From: an uncultured Acidimicrobiaceae bacterium
GTDB lineage: Bacteria; Actinomycetota; Acidimicrobiia; Spongiisociales; UBA5794
NCBI GenBank assembly: GCA_947258375.1
Contig: CAMYIJ010000020.1
Coordinates: 44,838 to 108,837, forward strand
Direction of reading: 5' to 3'
DNA: 64,000 bases
The translations under genes and the position numbers were made by a program. This document shows, one piece after another, positions 35,156-43,898 of this stretch (position 1 is its first letter; every line of letters begins with the position of its first letter). A model generated the notes under the pieces. It did no database searches. It saw nothing but the letters and a program-made list of their open reading frames with translations, and was not told the origin of the DNA.

Positions 35156-35407
35156 GCAGACTTCTTTCGAAAGAGCCGGGCGCGCCTGATTGCACTGTCT
35201 CGCATCCCTGGTGCCTGCGCCAGAGTCCGAGGTCCCGATTCGACCGCCAATGGCGTCGATCTCGCGAGATGGCCGGCTATTCGTCTGCGACGGCGGGTCT
35301 CTTCCATGGGACAGAATGCCCCGCCAGTCACGGCGGGATGCAGTCGGTCTAGCGAAGGACATCGTCAGGTGTCTCAACCAGACAGGCGGCGTAGCCGAAG
35401 GAATGGA

Positions 35408-35863
35408 GTGGAGAAGGGAAGCGGCGAGGCGATAGCAGCGATCGCTGATCGCATCAGTTACGCCAAGGTCGCTGATCGGTCGGCGGCCATCATGGTGGCG
35501 GCGGGCACGGCACTCGTTGTGCTATCGCTGGCCGCCGAGCTACTCAGGCTGGGAGCACGCAACGGCTCCTTCGGACCGCTTCAGCTGAGCGGCGTCTTTG
35601 TCGGGCTTGCGGCCATTTTCGGAAGCTACGCACTCAAGAAACGCGACGTGGCCGATCGCAATGTGAAGTCCACTTGGCTGCTGCCCCGGCTATTCGTGAT
35701 GGTCCTGGCGGCAGGAGTAATCGCCATGGCCGGCGTCGAGCCACCGGCTCCAGATTGTCCAAGCTCGGCCCGCAGTGTCCAAGGTGGAGAGCTGTTGTAC
35801 GCCCGTATCAGGGGCGACCGGACTATCTGCACATACGAACACATCCCCGTGCTGCAGCCGTGA
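35408..35863 (+). CDS. Small membrane protein of unknown function
   Basis: About 151 residues from a GTG at 35408 with GAAGGA (35397-35402) ahead. The upstream part of the open frame overlaps the start region of the reductase gene and is not used. Three hydrophobic segments: near residues 28-48, 60-76 and 94-112. The C-terminal third contains two cysteines (PDCPSS, TICTYEH) and should lie outside. The stop overlaps the next gene by four bases (GTGA), so the two are coupled. Confidence 0.55.
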   Translation: MEKGSGEAIAAIADRISYAKVADRSAAIMVAAGTALVVLSLAAELLRLGARNGSFGPLQLSGVFVGLAAIFGSYALKKRDVADRNVKSTWLLPRLFVMVLAAGVIAMAGVEPPAPDCPSSARSVQGGELLYARIRGDRTICTYEHIPVLQP

Positions 35864-36678
35864 ACACCGAGCCCGCCGCTGCCAGGTCGGCAACTCGCTG
35901 GCCGCTGATCCAGACGTCGGTCACCATCGCCATGTTCCTTCTGGTGATCGGCGCCGCCGCGTCTATCGCCGTGGCCCTTTCCGGCTGGGGCGATTTGTGT
36001 CAGGAGACGAACTCCGCATTCGACGGCGGCTGCGCGCTGATCGACTGGGAAACTGACTACAAGGAGCTCCAAGACGCACTGGAGACCCTTGTTGTAACCG
36101 AAGACACAACGCTATCGCGAGACATCTCCGGGAACATAACAATCAATGCGGACAACACGACTCTCGATTGTGAGGGTCACGAAGTGACCGGCCTCACCGG
36201 GGCCGGTATCAGGATTCGAGCGCACAACGTGACCGTCAAGAACTGCGTGGTGACCGGCTTCGATGACGGGATTTTGCTATTGGGGGCCACCGAGAGCACG
36301 ATCGTGGACAACACCGCGACCGGCAACAGGATCGGGTACCGGATCTCGGGCTCGAGGAGGAACCGATTCACCGGCAACATCGCGAAGCTCAACTACGAGG
36401 GTATCTATCTCGAGGCATCGCACGCCAACGTCTTGGAAGACAACACGACTATCGGCGGGCGTTCCGGAATGAGCGTCGATCTCTCGAATGACAACACGCT
36501 GGAAAACAACACCGTGTCGGGCGCCACAACGGGAATACATCTCCGTCGAGGGAGCGGCAACGTAGTCGCCGGAAACACGATCTCGGTCACGCTCAGGTAC
36601 GGCGGGAAGGCGATAAAGGTGGATAGTCCCAGCGTTCACGAGAATCTGTTCGACGCCAACGAGGTCAGCCGCCCCTGA
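35860..36678 (+). CDS. Membrane-anchored right-handed beta-helix (NosD-like) protein
   Basis: 272 residues from the GTG at 35860, coupled to the gene upstream. One membrane anchor lies at about residues 17-40. Residues 80-272 are parallel beta-helix repeats, seen as the series NVTVKNCVVTGFDDGILL, TIVDNTATGNRIGYRI and NRFTGNIAKLNYEGIYLE, then NVLEDNTTIGG, TLENNTVSGATTGIHL and NVVAGNTISV, with Asn ladders at each turn. Folds of this type bind polysaccharides or deliver metals. The anchor places it at the cell surface. Confidence 0.75.
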   Translation: MNTEPAAARSATRWPLIQTSVTIAMFLLVIGAAASIAVALSGWGDLCQETNSAFDGGCALIDWETDYKELQDALETLVVTEDTTLSRDISGNITINADNTTLDCEGHEVTGLTGAGIRIRAHNVTVKNCVVTGFDDGILLLGATESTIVDNTATGNRIGYRISGSRRNRFTGNIAKLNYEGIYLEASHANVLEDNTTIGGRSGMSVDLSNDNTLENNTVSGATTGIHLRRGSGNVVAGNTISVTLRYGGKAIKVDSPSVHENLFDANEVSRP

Positions 36679-36752
36679 AGGTCAACCAAGGCAAGCGCAG
36701 TCACCGCAGCCACTCGCGACAATTTCGCTGGTTTCGCGCGGCCGCTGCGTGG

Positions 36753-36938
36753 CTACTCCTCGGGGACGGTCCGCCACGGCCATCGGGACAGAATGGCCCC
36801 GGGAATCACGCCGGAAAGGTGGAAGGGCAGATACTGCCGCACCTCGGGCTCGCCGCCGGCCAGCCACACCACCGCATATATCGCCCAAACCAGCACGCCG
36901 GCGAAGATGAGCAGGCGGCCTGCCTTCCGCAGTGTCAT
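36753..36938 (-). CDS. 61-residue membrane protein
   Basis: From ATG 36938, ten bases after AGGAGG. MTLRKAGRLL is a basic start, followed by a strong hydrophobic helix (IFAGVLVWAIYAVVWLAGG) and a second weaker one (LPFHLSGVIPGAILSRW). A longer open frame to 37139 exists but has no such ribosome site. It stands alone between the beta-helix gene and the LCP gene. Function unknown. Confidence 0.5.
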   Translation of the reverse strand: MTLRKAGRLLIFAGVLVWAIYAVVWLAGGEPEVRQYLPFHLSGVIPGAILSRWPWRTVPEE

Positions 36939-37127
36939 CGTTCCAGAACCTCCTGAGTACTCGGCAACGCCGAGTGGGCGCGTCTTTGTGTTTGTCGGCC
37001 GTCGGAGATGCCCGATTGACCGATAACGAGAACGGATCATCGCGGGAACCGGTGCCGACAGCATGTCGACCCATTTGGCTGGCGCATCGGGAGGGCTTGG
37101 CGCGGTAGGGTCGCACTCGGGGGTGAG

Positions 37128-38258
37128 ATGTCGAAACAACGCACCGCACTGTGGTCGGGAGCCGTTGGGCTCGCCGCGTTCTCAATGCTCGCATCGGCCT
37201 GCGCCGGTGCCGCGGATTCGGCTGCGACGGCCGGCCCCGAGGCCGTGACGCCGCTGCCATCGGTCACCGTCACGGCCACGCCAAGCACCTCTTCCTCCAC
37301 CACCACCTCTTCGACCACCTCCACCACGACAACTACGACTACCACCACCTTGCCGCCCCGGGTGTGGGACGGACTCGATCGGGTCAACATCATGCTGTTG
37401 GGAAGCGACGCCGGCGTCGGGCGCACCGGCACCCGCACCGACACGATCATCGTGGTGAGCATCGAGCCGGAAACGGGTGATGCCGCGATGTTCGCCGTCC
37501 CGCGCAACCTCACTGAAGCTCCACTGCCCGACAGCATGGGTATCTGGGACTGCAACTGCTTCCCCGACATCATCACCCACTTGTGGGCAAATGGGGAGTG
37601 GTACCCGGACGCATTCCCGGGCCCGCAGGAGCCCCCGATCAACGCCCTCAAGGCATCTCTGGGCCTGATCTTCGGGGTCGACATCCACTACTACGCCAAG
37701 GTCGATCTGGCCGGGTTCGCCGCCATGATCGATGCGGTCGGCGGTGTCACCATCAACGTACCCAAACGGCTGGTCGACGAGACCTATCCCCACGAGAACG
37801 GTGGAACCGAGTACATCGTGTTCGAGGAGGGCGAGCAGCACCTCGACGGTCACCAGGCTCTCGCCTACGGACGGATCCGGCGCCACTCCGGCGACTTCGC
37901 CCGGATGCATCGCCAGCGGTGCCTCCTCGGCGCCCTGGTCGCGCAGACGGAGATCTCCGACCTCATCGCCGGACACCGGGAACTCGCCGCCGCCATCGCC
38001 GAACACGTTGACACGGACATACCGATCGAAGCACTCGGTGATTTCGTGGAGCTTCTGGCACGCCTTGACATCGAACGCCTTGCCAGCTTGCGGATCACCC
38101 GATACAACTACGGCGCCTCGGGGCACGCCGGCTACCAGCTCTATGACCTCGAGTCGATCCAGCGGGATGCTCACACGCTCATGGAAGACCCCACCGCCTT
38201 CCTGGAGACTCAGGATGGCGCCGGCTGGGAGGCGACCTGCGAGCAGTCCTTCGACTGA
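37128..38258 (+). CDS. LytR-CpsA-Psr (LCP) family lipoprotein
   Basis: 376 residues. Signal peptide with lipobox LASAC (Cys25), then a Ser/Thr linker (about 50-76), then the LCP domain from about residue 84. The domain signs are NIMLLGSDAG, TRTDTIIVVSI (with the conserved Arg and Asp), VDLAGFAAMIDAVGGVTINV and ALAYGRIRRHSGDFARMHRQ. LCP proteins transfer polyprenyl-linked glycans to peptidoglycan at the outer face. Most carry an N-terminal membrane helix, so a lipoprotein form is less usual. It may attach the polymer made by the 9-18 kb glycan operon. Confidence 0.88.
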   Translation: MSKQRTALWSGAVGLAAFSMLASACAGAADSAATAGPEAVTPLPSVTVTATPSTSSSTTTSSTTSTTTTTTTTTLPPRVWDGLDRVNIMLLGSDAGVGRTGTRTDTIIVVSIEPETGDAAMFAVPRNLTEAPLPDSMGIWDCNCFPDIITHLWANGEWYPDAFPGPQEPPINALKASLGLIFGVDIHYYAKVDLAGFAAMIDAVGGVTINVPKRLVDETYPHENGGTEYIVFEEGEQHLDGHQALAYGRIRRHSGDFARMHRQRCLLGALVAQTEISDLIAGHRELAAAIAEHVDTDIPIEALGDFVELLARLDIERLASLRITRYNYGASGHAGYQLYDLESIQRDAHTLMEDPTAFLETQDGAGWEATCEQSFD

Positions 38259-38288
38259 CCCGATCGGCGCTCGCTGGAAACAGATGCA

Positions 38289-38318
38289 CCTGCGCCCACC
38301 GCTTCCGGTGGGCGCAGG
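38289..38318. terminator. Strong bidirectional hairpin between convergent genes
   Basis: CCTGCGCCCACC and GGTGGGCGCAGG pair perfectly, with one further G-C inside, around a CTTC tetraloop: a 13-bp GC-rich stem. It lies midway between two stop codons (38258 on plus, 38339 on minus), with no long T-tract. The position and strength support termination for both genes. Confidence 0.75.
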
Positions 38319-38338
38319 ATGCCGGGGGTCGGAATGGT

Positions 38339-39262
38339 CTACTGGTTGCGCAGTTCGTCCCAGTCGGCGAGTTCCTGCTCCCAGTCGGCGCGGGAGATCA
38401 CCCAGCAGCCGTCCGATTCGAACAGGCTCGACCAGGCCTCACAGTCGCCGTTGACGCGAAACTCGACACTGTCTACGTCGGCAAGCTGGAACACGTTCCG
38501 CCGCAGCTCGGCATTGAAGAAGACCGAGCCGGTGGAGGTGCCCGCGTTGTTGACGATGATGGCGTCGTTGAAGTCGGCCACGACGTGCCCGTCGGCGAGC
38601 GTCACGCTGTTCAGCGCATCAGCAGTTGCCGCGCCGAAGAACGAACCGAATCCGGCAGCTCGCTCGTCATGAGTCGGGCCCGCCAGGAGGGAGCGCAGCG
38701 TCCCCTCGACACGATCGATCGTCTCTCCGGCTGCCTCGGGAACGATCCGGGCAACGCCGAGCCCCGCGCCGGGGAACATCGTGTCATCGCCGCACTCGTA
38801 CAGCACGGTGATGATCACTTCACCGATGCCGGGAGCCATGGGGTCGGGCGGGTTGCAGGTTGGAACGATCCGTACGTCGACAGTGACGGTGGAGCCTTCC
38901 TCGACTGCGGCTTCCGGAGCCGGCTCCTGGGCCACAACGGCCGCAGAATCGACGTCGGCCGGCAGTGCGAACACTTCGAGACCGGTGTCGGCCAGCAACT
39001 GTCTGGCCTCTGCCAACGTCAAGCCCGACAGATCCGGTACCAACACCACGTCTGGTATGTCGTCGAGCGCCACAGTGGTGGTGGTCGAGTCGACCGGATC
39101 GGGGGTCGTCGTCGGCGGGGCCGTTGTCGTGGGAGGCGTCGTCGTCTCCTGGGTGCCGTCTGGCGAATCTGCGATTGCCTGCCCACAGGCTCCCAACAGA
39201 AGAGCGAAGCCGACGGCGAGGGCCGGGCGGCTGAACTTGAAGGCTGATGTGTGATTGCGCAT
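38339..39262 (-). CDS. Lipoprotein with PASTA and GerMN domains
   Basis: 307 residues from ATG 39262. Lipobox LLLGAC (Cys26), then a Thr/Pro linker (about 35-65). A PASTA-type unit follows: VVLVPDLSGLTLAEARQLLA, then EPAPEAAVEEGSTVTVDV. The C-terminal part is GerMN-like (VEGTLRSLLAGPTHDE, LNSVTLADGHVVADF). PASTA units bind muropeptides or lipid II, and GerMN domains occur in envelope proteins of sporulators and actinobacteria. It is a cell-wall-facing protein beside the LCP gene. Confidence 0.8.
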   Translation of the reverse strand: MRNHTSAFKFSRPALAVGFALLLGACGQAIADSPDGTQETTTPPTTTAPPTTTPDPVDSTTTTVALDDIPDVVLVPDLSGLTLAEARQLLADTGLEVFALPADVDSAAVVAQEPAPEAAVEEGSTVTVDVRIVPTCNPPDPMAPGIGEVIITVLYECGDDTMFPGAGLGVARIVPEAAGETIDRVEGTLRSLLAGPTHDERAAGFGSFFGAATADALNSVTLADGHVVADFNDAIIVNNAGTSTGSVFFNAELRRNVFQLADVDSVEFRVNGDCEAWSSLFESDGCWVISRADWEQELADWDELRNQ

Positions 39263-39396
39263 CGTGTTGCTCCTTCTACGAGGTTCGATACACACATCGT
39301 CTGCGCGCGCTGTTGCGGCCCGATCACACGGACGTAACAGAACCGTCACAGTCGCAAAGGTGGCGAGCTGAGTACCCGCCCGAGTGCGGGACGCGG

Positions 39397-40035
39397 TTAG
39401 CCCTGGGCCAGGATGCTGTCGACGAGCCGGTTGCCCAGGATCGCCAGCCCGTCTACCACCATGTAGAGATGGGCTGCGGCGTCGAACAGGATGGACGCCT
39501 TCGACGCGAAGTCCTCGTCACCCAGCCAGTAGATCGCCGCAATGTCGAGCCGCGGCAGCACCTTGAAGGCGAAACCGGCATCGCCGTAATCGATCGGGAT
39601 TCCGCCCCTCGCCCGGCAGGCGGCGCTGAAGCCATCGATATCGAGCTGCCAGCGCTTGGCCAACCTATCCGGGGCGTAACCCTGAAACGCTTGGTTGTAG
39701 AACGAGCCGTTGGGCAGGTCGCGGAAGGTGACCCAGCGGCCGGCCGGCGGAGTGTCGTTAGCCATGTCGAGGTAGGTCAAGACCAGGCTTTGCATGAAGG
39801 AGTTGGCCGCGGTGCCGTCGGGCCGCGACACCACGTAGTCGGCCGTATCGACAACGTAGTCATCGAATACCATCGCCAGCCGCAGCCGCTCGCCGTCGAG
39901 AGCGGCGCCGCTGTTGCGGGCGATGTCGTCGGGCGCCGATTCCAGCAGGGTGGCGCGCAACGCCGTCACCTTCGGCTCGAGCTTGTCGATCCAGAGGCGC
40001 TCCGGATCGTGCTTGGGCTGGTGATGCTGCAACAT
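39397..40035 (-). CDS. DUF3786 domain protein
   Basis: 212 residues from ATG 40035 with GGAGG seven bases ahead. The pattern GRWVTFRDLPNGSFYNQAFQ, then GDAGFAFKVLPRLDIAAIYW and GDEDFASKASILFDAAAHLY matches DUF3786, a family found in anaerobes and actinobacteria and sometimes linked with corrinoid or Fe-S proteins. The present protein has no CxxC cluster motif. It follows the methyltransferase gene by 73 bases on the same strand. Function unknown. Confidence 0.6.
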   Translation of the reverse strand: MLQHHQPKHDPERLWIDKLEPKVTALRATLLESAPDDIARNSGAALDGERLRLAMVFDDYVVDTADYVVSRPDGTAANSFMQSLVLTYLDMANDTPPAGRWVTFRDLPNGSFYNQAFQGYAPDRLAKRWQLDIDGFSAACRARGGIPIDYGDAGFAFKVLPRLDIAAIYWLGDEDFASKASILFDAAAHLYMVVDGLAILGNRLVDSILAQG

Positions 40036-40108
40036 CGGGTTACCTCCGCCCGGCACCGGCCGGGCCGGCATCAGGTTAGGCGGTCCGACCGATCGCCTAG
40101 CGCTCTGG

Positions 40109-40921
40109 CTATCGGAGCACGTACACCCGACTCTCGAGCTTCCCGATCAGCTGGTAGATGCTCCACAGCGCATTGGCGTACATGACCCGGTAGGGGGCCT
40201 CGCCAAGTTCCTCGAGAAGCCGATCCCTGTCGCGCCGCAAGCGGGCCACCTGCAGGAGGTAGTTGGGGGTCGTGCCTGCCTCCTGCGAAGCCTCGGTCCA
40301 CTCGGACCCGATTACGTCGAGGCTCGCGATCTCGAACCCGGCGGTCGCAACTGCCGCCTCGAAAGCTGCGACCGACATCCGCTCCGGCACCGTCGCGGAA
40401 TCCGCGCACAGCCGGCGCGCCTCAGCCGGCTCCAGCATCTCCGTGCCGAACACCTCGTGAATGACCATGTGGCCGTCATCGGAGAGCACCCGGCCACACT
40501 CGACCAGCGCCACTTCCACATCAGCGATGTGACCCATCATGTCGCGGGAGAAGATCAGCCGGAAAGCGTCGTCCTCGGCCGGGATCTGCTCAATCGAACC
40601 CTGCCGAAGCTCGACCATATGACCGTACTCGTGGTCACCCACGATCTCCCGGCCGCGTTCGATGTTCTCGATCACCGGATCGACAGAGACGACCCGGCAG
40701 CCGAACCGCTCCGCCATTACCAGGCCGTGCTGGCCTTCCCGGCCGCCGATATCGAGCAGTAAGTCACCGGCTCCGACGCCAACAGACCCAACGAAGTCGA
40801 AGATGGAGGCCGCCGGCCGGGGAGACAGGGACCGTTCCAGGGCTTCAACGGCCGCCTCGTAGTCCCAATCGCCGTACATCTCTGCCACCGTCACTGGATT
40901 GGGCCACTCGTTGATTGCCAC
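40109..40921 (-). CDS. SAM-dependent methyltransferase
   Basis: 270 residues. The Rossmann motif is LLLDIGGREGQHGLVMAERF (motif I, with DIGGREGQ in place of DxGxGxG), then VVSVDPVIENIERGR and FSRDMMGHIADVEVALVECG. The region after it, SDDGHMVIHEVFGTEML, is the usual strand 5. A C-terminal helical extension of about 70 residues is present. Natural-product and quinone methylases share this shape. Substrate unknown. Confidence 0.82.
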   Translation of the reverse strand: MAINEWPNPVTVAEMYGDWDYEAAVEALERSLSPRPAASIFDFVGSVGVGAGDLLLDIGGREGQHGLVMAERFGCRVVSVDPVIENIERGREIVGDHEYGHMVELRQGSIEQIPAEDDAFRLIFSRDMMGHIADVEVALVECGRVLSDDGHMVIHEVFGTEMLEPAEARRLCADSATVPERMSVAAFEAAVATAGFEIASLDVIGSEWTEASQEAGTTPNYLLQVARLRRDRDRLLEELGEAPYRVMYANALWSIYQLIGKLESRVYVLR

Positions 40922-41036
40922 TATCCGATGCTACCGACCCCATTCGAAGATGCCGTCCGTTGCGCGCCCGAAACAACTCCGCCGCTTCCCAGGTGCAGGC
41001 CGTAACCTGCCGGAAAGCCCGCCACGACGACAGACC

Positions 41037-41786
41037 GTGGCAAGCTCGAAAGGCCCCGCCACTTTGACCAAGGATCAAACGACAGCGCGCTCGACGACAA
41101 CGATCGCCGGCTTCGTGCTGGCACTGAGCGTGGTCCTGGTGGCATACAGCAGCACGGCTCAGTTCATCCCGGAGTTCAATGCGCTCTATGTGCCGCTGAG
41201 TCTCGCGGCGACCGCTGCGCTCGCCTTCCTCGCATTCAAGGTAGGCCTGGAGCCGGCGGATCTCGGACTGGAACGGGCGACACTGGGAACGGGGCTGTCG
41301 TGGGGCCTCAAGGTGGCAGCCATCGTGGCGGTCGCGCTCGCCGTTGCTGTTGCCGTGCCGGCGCTACACCCGCTGCTCGACGACGCTCGCATCGAAGGCA
41401 TCGGCCCCGGGCTCCTGGCATACCGCGCCCTCATTCGGATTCCGCTCGGGACAGCCCTCTTCGAGGAGTTCGCCTTCCGCGGTGTTCTCTTTGGGGCCTG
41501 GTCCAGGGTCGCGAGACCGTGGCAAGCGGCAGCCGGCAGCAGCCTGGTGTTCGGTCTGTGGCATGTTCGTCCGACGATCGACCTCCTCGACGCCAACGGA
41601 TTGGCGGACTCGTCTATCGCCCGACTGGCGGTGGTTGTCGCAGCAGTGCTGCTGACCGCAATCGCCGGCTACCTGTTCTGCCTCCTCCGCATCCACAGCC
41701 GCAGCCTGCTCGCACCGTTCATCGCCCACACCGCTATCAACTCGCTCGCCATCGTGGCCGCGTTCATCGTGGTCGGCGGATCGTGA
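41037..41786 (+). CDS. CPBP-family intramembrane protease (type II CAAX-like)
   Basis: About 249 residues from GTG 41037; an upstream ATG at 40950 is possible. Eight hydrophobic helices. The catalytic motifs are FEEFAFRGVLFG (EExxxR), SSLVFGLWHV (FxxxH) and LLAPFIAHTAINSLA (HxxxN). CPBP proteases act inside the membrane and in bacteria are linked to bacteriocin maturation or immunity and to regulated proteolysis. No bacteriocin gene is seen here. Confidence 0.83.
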   Translation: MASSKGPATLTKDQTTARSTTTIAGFVLALSVVLVAYSSTAQFIPEFNALYVPLSLAATAALAFLAFKVGLEPADLGLERATLGTGLSWGLKVAAIVAVALAVAVAVPALHPLLDDARIEGIGPGLLAYRALIRIPLGTALFEEFAFRGVLFGAWSRVARPWQAAAGSSLVFGLWHVRPTIDLLDANGLADSSIARLAVVVAAVLLTAIAGYLFCLLRIHSRSLLAPFIAHTAINSLAIVAAFIVVGGS

Positions 41787-41789
41787 CGT

Positions 41790-42965
41790 TCACGAAGCCG
41801 GCAAGTCGCCACCCACAGCTTGCAGAGCTTCCTCGAGGGAGCCGACGAACTCCAGGAAGGCGTCTCGCGGAGTCGTGAGGGGCGGGTCGATGCGCAGCGT
41901 GGCTCCCCGCAGGCAAACGATGTAACCCCGGTCGAACAGCGCGCGATATACGCCGGCCGCGGTTGCCTCATCCTGGAGATCGATCGCGAGCATCAAGCCG
42001 CGGCCGCGAACTTCCAAGACAGCCAGCCGTGCTGCCAGCCGCTGCAGGGCCGCCAGGAACTCAGTGCCATTGGCGGCGGCTCGCTCAATCAGGCCTTCGT
42101 CGCGAATGACGGCTATCACCTCTTTGGCCACCGCCGCGCCGAGCGGGTCGTTCTGGTGTGACTGCATGTACTTGAAGTCGCTGGCTTCCAGCCGGCGCCT
42201 GGTCTCGCCGTTCATCGCCACCGCACTCACCGGGTAGCCGTTCCCGATGCCCTTGCCGACCACGATCATGTCCGGGGTGATGCCGTAGTGGTCGTGCCCG
42301 AACCACGATCCGGTGCGGCCGATGCCGGTGGTCACCTCGTTGGCGATGATCTTGCCGCCCGCGGCCTTCACGCTGTCAACAACTCTGCGAACGACCTGGA
42401 CGGGGGCGAAGCGGACCTGGCCCGCTGAGCTCCCCGGCTCGAAGAGGAACTCCGAGACCTCCTGGGGAATCTCGTCGAAGTGATCGCAGTCGGCGGCCCG
42501 CCGTCCGTCGACACAGTACGAGCAGTTCTCCCAATCGAAGATGGCCCAGTTGGCGGACCGGTCGAGAACCGAGCTCAGCGAGCCCAGGTAGGCGTCATGG
42601 AAGGTCAACGACAGCTCCCGGCCGGTGATGCACTTCGCCGCCTGGCGGGCGTAGTCGATGGCTTCACTTCCCGAACACAGGAAGACCGCTCCCCCGTCGT
42701 CCATGCCACATACGGAGAGGAGGGATGCGGCTGCCTCCTCCACGATCGGGTGCGAGTAATTGAACCCGGCATGACTGAGAATCGCCAGCTGCGACCGGAT
42801 CGCTTCGGTGACGCGCTCGTTGCGGTGGCCCACCGAGATGCACCAGACACCAGACGTCAGATCCAGATAGCGGTTCCCGTCACCCGTGAATACGTGAACC
42901 CCGTCGCTCGAGGCGATGTCCGGCAACTGGAGTTTGTGCCCGGTCGAGTTGTAGGAGGCGCCCAC
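41790..42965 (-). CDS. Class III aminotransferase (PLP)
   Basis: 391 residues from the GTG at 42965, which starts just after the cation transporter stop; the longer frame upstream overlaps that gene. Motifs: DLTSGVWCISVGHRNERV at the start, ANEVTTGIGRTGSWFGHDHY with the PLP-facing Asn/Glu region, and IVVGKGIGNGYPVSAVAM with the Schiff-base lysine. Class III members use omega-amino acids, ornithine, GABA or diamines. An unusual insert with CSYCVDGRRAADC (about residues 150-165) has three Cys. It may form an operon with the cation transporter. Confidence 0.84.
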   Translation of the reverse strand: MGASYNSTGHKLQLPDIASSDGVHVFTGDGNRYLDLTSGVWCISVGHRNERVTEAIRSQLAILSHAGFNYSHPIVEEAAASLLSVCGMDDGGAVFLCSGSEAIDYARQAAKCITGRELSLTFHDAYLGSLSSVLDRSANWAIFDWENCSYCVDGRRAADCDHFDEIPQEVSEFLFEPGSSAGQVRFAPVQVVRRVVDSVKAAGGKIIANEVTTGIGRTGSWFGHDHYGITPDMIVVGKGIGNGYPVSAVAMNGETRRRLEASDFKYMQSHQNDPLGAAVAKEVIAVIRDEGLIERAAANGTEFLAALQRLAARLAVLEVRGRGLMLAIDLQDEATAAGVYRALFDRGYIVCLRGATLRIDPPLTTPRDAFLEFVGSLEEALQAVGGDLPAS

Positions 42966-42975
42966 AGATTCGAGC

Positions 42976-43779
42976 CTACATTCGACGCGCCATGGCGAGG
43001 ATTCTCCGCGCTCCGTTGGCGACGATGAAGAAGATCGCCGCACCAGCAAGAAGGTCGGGTGCGGCATTGTTGGTAGCCGATACGACAATGGCCGAAACGA
43101 TGACGAGGGCGTTGACCTTGATGTCGTTGGCGGTGAATATCCAAGCGGCCTGGAAGTGGGCCTCCGGGCTCCGAGCCCGCTTGAGCACCAGAAGGGTCAC
43201 AACGTTGCCGCCGAGCGCCAGAGTTGCGATCACGATCATGACGAAGACGTCGGGAGGAGTTTCACCGGTGATGAATCGTCGGGCGACCTCGATGAGGCCG
43301 CCGAAGGCCAGGGCCAGCTGCATATAGCCGCTGCCTGCGGCGAGCCGGCGTTTGCGCAGCGCTGATCCACCGACCGCGATCAGGCTGAGGGCGTAGACGC
43401 TGGCATCGGCAAGCATGTCGAGAGAGTCGGCCACCAGACCCATCGAGCCGGCGAAGATCCCGGCGGCCATCTCGGCGCAGAAGAAGACGGCGTTGATTGC
43501 GAGCGCTATCACCAGAGCTCGCCGTTCCTCGGTAGTGGAGTCGACGGACGTGCCGGGTGGCGTGTCGGGGCCGCCGTCGAGTCGCCTCGTATCCAGGTTC
43601 AGGGCGTCCAGAGCCCGCTTGATCTCGGCCGCGTCGGCGCGATGCGTCACAGTGACTGTGCGTGCGTCGAGATCGACGGCGGTCGACTCAACACCGGTGA
43701 CCCCGTCGAGGCTCATCCGAACCAGTTGTTCCTCGGCGGCACAGTCCATGCGGGCTACCCGGAACCGAGAAGTCATCAT
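42976..43779 (-). CDS. Cation transporter (CDF-like) with N-terminal heavy-metal-type domain
   Basis: 267 residues. Residues 1-75 resemble an HMA domain (FRVARMDCAAEEQLVRMSL) but with only one Cys, so metal binding by CxxC is lost. The rest is a short CDF-like transporter with five to six helices: GSMGLVADSLDMLADASVYA contains the zinc-site Asp residues of helix 2, and the NDIKVNALVIVSA segment the second site. It probably exports a divalent metal such as zinc or cobalt. Confidence 0.8.
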   Translation of the reverse strand: MMTSRFRVARMDCAAEEQLVRMSLDGVTGVESTAVDLDARTVTVTHRADAAEIKRALDALNLDTRRLDGGPDTPPGTSVDSTTEERRALVIALAINAVFFCAEMAAGIFAGSMGLVADSLDMLADASVYALSLIAVGGSALRKRRLAAGSGYMQLALAFGGLIEVARRFITGETPPDVFVMIVIATLALGGNVVTLLVLKRARSPEAHFQAAWIFTANDIKVNALVIVSAIVVSATNNAAPDLLAGAAIFFIVANGARRILAMARRM

Positions 43780-43898
43780 GTCATCGCACTCCGGAGGGAC
43801 TCCCCGTCGCCGTCGCAGGGATCAGGCGTTGCATCATGGATCACGCCGAGACCGTACTACGCGTCCGGGATCGCTCGATCACGTTCTACGATCAGGGT

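Noticed and set aside
37278..37350. Thr/Ser codon-rich tract as a microsatellite or CRISPR-like repeat
   Set aside because: It is the low-complexity linker of the LCP lipoprotein; a similar Thr/Pro linker exists in the PASTA-GerMN gene.
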